Assembly: GCA_035515055.1 (NCBI GenBank)
Contig: DATJBV010000062.1
Span: 1-64,000, forward strand
Source of the DNA: Pollutimonas sp035515055
Lineage (GTDB): Bacteria > Pseudomonadota > Gammaproteobacteria > Burkholderiales > Burkholderiaceae_B
Reading direction: 5' to 3'
Length of the DNA: 64,000 nucleotides
Below are positions 61,683-64,000 of this stretch, piece by piece. Positions within the stretch are counted from its first letter, which is position 1. Each line of letters begins with the position of its first letter. The position numbers were made by a program, and so were the translations under genes. The notes under the pieces were generated by a model that saw only the letters and a list, made by a program, of their open reading frames with translations, was not told where the DNA came from and ran no database searches.

Positions 61683-61926
61683 TGCGTATAACCTGATAGT
61701 TGTTGACCGGTGCGACCCCAGGCGTTCAGCCTGTGGATAGGCCCATAATGATAGCCTTATGATATACGGAATCGCGGCGCACGATTAGTGCGCCCGATGT
61801 TTGGTGTGCATATGTATCAACCCAAGCAATCATGGGCGCCTGGCCGAGCCGCCGTCGTATGATTACACTGGCTGCGGCGCCGGAACGGCGCCTTCCTATG
61901 TCTAACGAAGAACCAGGAGTGACGCA

Positions 61927-62433
61927 ATGTCCATACAGGTTGGAGAACGCGTGCCGGACGGCACGCTAAGCGAGTTCGTTGAAACCGCGACAGAATCATG
62001 TGCTGTCGGTCCCAATACGTTTGAAGTCGCCGACATGGTCAAAGGAAAGAAAATCGCGGTATTTGCGGTGCCGGGCGCCTTCACGCCCACGTGTTCCTCG
62101 CAACACCTTCCGGGCTACGTCGAATCGCATGACAAGCTGAAGGAAAAGGGCATCGACGAAATCTGGTGCGTAGCGGTCAACGATCCATTCGTGATGGGTG
62201 CATGGGGCCGCGATCAGAAGGTCGACGGACGCGTGCGCATGCTTGCCGACGGCAACGGAGATTGGGTTCGCAAGCTGGGCCTGGAGTTCGACCTGACTGC
62301 CCGCGGACTCGGCGTAAGAGCGCAGCGGTTCTCGGCATTGCTGGACGACGGCGTCGTCCAGCAGTTGAATATAGAAAACGGTGGCAAACTCGAGACCAGC
62401 GATGCCCAGACGCTGCTAGGCCAGCTCGGTTAG
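61927..62433 (+). CDS. Prx5-type peroxiredoxin
   Basis: A 168-residue thiol peroxidase of the AhpE/Prx5 group. The peroxidatic cysteine is in VPGAFTPTCSSQHLPGY near residue 57. FVMGAWGRDQKV and LGLEFDLTARGLGVRAQRFS are the Prx5 marks. AACCAGGAGTGACGCA precedes the ATG. The usual reductant is glutathione or glutaredoxin. Confidence 0.93.
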   Translation: MSIQVGERVPDGTLSEFVETATESCAVGPNTFEVADMVKGKKIAVFAVPGAFTPTCSSQHLPGYVESHDKLKEKGIDEIWCVAVNDPFVMGAWGRDQKVDGRVRMLADGNGDWVRKLGLEFDLTARGLGVRAQRFSALLDDGVVQQLNIENGGKLETSDAQTLLGQLG

Positions 62434-62469
62434 CGTCACCCATAGTTTCACCCGGAGCCCCGTATTTCA

Positions 62470-63747
62470 ATGGTAAAGATGGTTGCAGCATTCTCGTCTC
62501 TTTATTTAGCAACATTGCTGCTGTTGATCGGATCGGGGCTTTTCAATACGTACATGGGCTTGCGCCTCACGGCGGAGTCCGTGTCCGAGGTTTGGGTGGG
62601 CGCGGTCATTGCCGTGTACTACCTTGGCCTGGTCTTCGGCGCGCGCCGAGGGCACAAGCTCATCATCCAGGTCGGCCATATCCGCGCCTATGTTGCCAGC
62701 GCGGCAATCGTCACCGTGACGGTGCTCGCCCAGGCGCTGGTCGACAATCTTTGGATCTGGCTGTTGTTTCGGTTCATTGCCGGCGTTGCCATGGTGACGC
62801 AGTTCATGGTGCTCGAAAGCTGGCTGAATGAACAAACAGAGAATCACCAGCGTGGACGCGTCTTTGCCTTCTATATGGTGTTTTCCAGCCTGGGCACCGT
62901 CCTGGGCCAGCTTGCCCTGACGCTATTTCCGAGCCTGAACTACGAGCCCCTGATCTTCGTCGCCATGTGTTCCGCGTTGTGCCTCATTCCCGTCGCGCTT
63001 ACCGGCCGGCTGCATCCCGCGCTCCAGGTGCCCGTTCCCATTCATGCCAAGTACTATATCGCGCGCGTACCCATGTCGCTGACCGTATTGTTCGTGGCCG
63101 GCACGATCACGGGCGCTTTTTATGGACTCGCGCCGGTTTATGCCACGCGCGTCGGCCTAAGCAGCGACCAAGTGGCCGTTTTCCTGGCGGCCGCGGTCGC
63201 GTCCGGCCTGCTCTTTCAGTGGCCCCTGGGCTGGCTGGCGGACCGCATCAACCGTGTCGGGCTGATACGGGTGAATGCCGTCATCCTGGCATTGCTTGCC
63301 GTTCCCCTATGGGGGTGGTGGACGTTTCCCTATTGGGCCTTGCTGCTTTTCTCGTGCGTCTTCGGTATTTTGCAGTTCACGCTGTACCCCCTGGGAGCCG
63401 CATTCGCAAACGACAACGTCGACCCGGACCGGCGTGTCGGCCTGAGCGCCATTCTATACATGGTGTACGGACTGGGCGCATGTGTCGGCCCGCTTATCGT
63501 CGGCTTGCTGATGCGCGAACTGAATGCCAGCATGTACTTCGTGTTTGTCTCCGCGTGTGCCGCCATACTCGTCGTTTTTGTACGGCCGCAAAAGGTAACG
63601 GGCGAGAACCTCAGCGAAGATGCTCCCACCCATTTCGTGCCCATGTCCGATAGCTTGCAAAGCTCCAATGTGGTTGCCGCATTGGATCCGCGCGTCGACG
63701 TCGAAAGCGACGTTTCAGACAAACCCGTTATCGCGGAACCAGGATAA
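62470..63747 (+). CDS. MFS transporter (YcaD-like)
   Basis: A 425-residue major-facilitator transporter with twelve predicted helices and a 50-residue cytosolic tail. The motif after helix 2 is YLGLVFGARRGHKLI, and LESWLNEQTENHQRGRVFAFYM is typical of the YcaD group. No substrate can be assigned. Its 3' end overlaps the convergent EamA gene by 20 bp. Confidence 0.87.
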   Translation: MVKMVAAFSSLYLATLLLLIGSGLFNTYMGLRLTAESVSEVWVGAVIAVYYLGLVFGARRGHKLIIQVGHIRAYVASAAIVTVTVLAQALVDNLWIWLLFRFIAGVAMVTQFMVLESWLNEQTENHQRGRVFAFYMVFSSLGTVLGQLALTLFPSLNYEPLIFVAMCSALCLIPVALTGRLHPALQVPVPIHAKYYIARVPMSLTVLFVAGTITGAFYGLAPVYATRVGLSSDQVAVFLAAAVASGLLFQWPLGWLADRINRVGLIRVNAVILALLAVPLWGWWTFPYWALLLFSCVFGILQFTLYPLGAAFANDNVDPDRRVGLSAILYMVYGLGACVGPLIVGLLMRELNASMYFVFVSACAAILVVFVRPQKVTGENLSEDAPTHFVPMSDSLQSSNVVAALDPRVDVESDVSDKPVIAEPG

Positions 63748-64000
63748 CAATGGCGCTCACGGCAAGGACGATGCCCAATACATTGATCCACGACAGGCGC
63801 TCCTTGAAGAGGCCCGCGCCGACCAGGGTGCCAGCCGAAATAACGCCTATATTCATCGCCGAGAAAACCAGGGTGGGGTTTTCAGGGAACACCTGGTGCG
63901 CACGGATATAGAAATAGATATTGCCGAAATTCAGCAACCCTAGTGCGATACCCGCCACGATATTGCGCCGCGTCCAGGCGGTGCGCTTCAGGATGAGGTG
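63728..64000 (-). CDS. EamA/DMT-family transporter (5' truncated)
   Basis: The C-terminal 90 residues of a drug/metabolite-type transporter whose start lies beyond base 64000. Three hydrophobic segments are seen (IVAGIALGLLNFGNIYFYI, NIGVISAGTLVGAGLF and WINVLGIVLAVSAIVILV), with LVFSAMNIGV and FKERLSWINVLGI typical of the last EamA repeat. The frame is open to the window edge. Substrate unknown. Confidence 0.75.
   Translation of the reverse strand, partial: HLILKRTAWTRRNIVAGIALGLLNFGNIYFYIRAHQVFPENPTLVFSAMNIGVISAGTLVGAGLFKERLSWINVLGIVLAVSAIVILVPR

Overview
The window looks like chromosome from a betaproteobacterium of the Alcaligenaceae type (Bordetella, Achromobacter, Pusillimonas and relatives). 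This rests on the high GC content, the conserved order lolB-ispE-tRNA-Gln-prs-rplY-pth-ychF, the family resemblance of Prs, and a Coq7-type quinone hydroxylase. There is no rRNA operon, CRISPR array, insertion sequence or prophage. Sixty-two protein genes and one tRNA are supported; the first and last genes are cut by the window edges.

Layout. 1-846: 3' end of an HI0933-type flavoprotein. 847-1914: non-coding, with two divergent copies of a roughly 300-bp structured repeat followed by a tandem glycine riboswitch. 1915-6395: gcvT-gcvH-gcvP. 6412-9314: a class III aminotransferase divergent from a MocR-type regulator. 9330-11939: folA, a GFA protein, thyA and an OsmC protein. 11940-12768: non-coding, with a palindrome pair, a second kind of foldable element and a third copy of the structured repeat. 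12769-16949: a compact cbb3-type oxidase locus in which the CcoS-like maturation segment appears fused to CcoN and a single-haem cytochrome c stands where CcoP would be. 16952-17647: coq7, followed by a strong candidate small RNA (about 17763-17937).

18127-29531: a surface polysaccharide locus with a WecA-like priming transferase, a UDP-HexNAc 6-dehydrogenase, a C4 epimerase, a MurJ-like flippase, glycosyltransferases, an AsnB-type amidotransferase and a fused double glycosyltransferase. It is followed by a phosphomanno/phosphoglucomutase. The gene set predicts an amidated N-acetylhexosaminuronic acid glycan. No Wzy polymerase is visible.

31073-36756: a D-2-hydroxyacid dehydrogenase, then an aromatic catabolic operon (MBL-fold protein, flavin hydroxylase, 68-residue coupling-like protein, hmgA) with a palindromic operator. 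36763-45453: housekeeping block (mutM, TPR protein, lolB, ispE, tRNA-Gln, prs, rplY, pth, CPBP protease, ychF). 45458-51067: acyl-CoA ligase, chemoreceptor, serA, MarR regulator. 51064-53272: nitric oxide module nsrR-nnrS-truncated globin with a good NsrR operator. 53342-56145: polyprenyl-phosphate glycosyltransferase, GtrA, YdjC-type deacetylase, GNAT. 56196-57089: a BLH-type phosphatase and a universal stress protein. 57128-61682: molybdenum cofactor genes in two convergent operons. 61927-64000: peroxiredoxin, MFS transporter and a truncated EamA transporter.

The most unusual content is non-coding. A three-copy structured repeat family keeps its helices while their sequences change, and an sRNA-like transcription unit has a hairpin loop exposing an anti-Shine-Dalgarno CUCCUCC.
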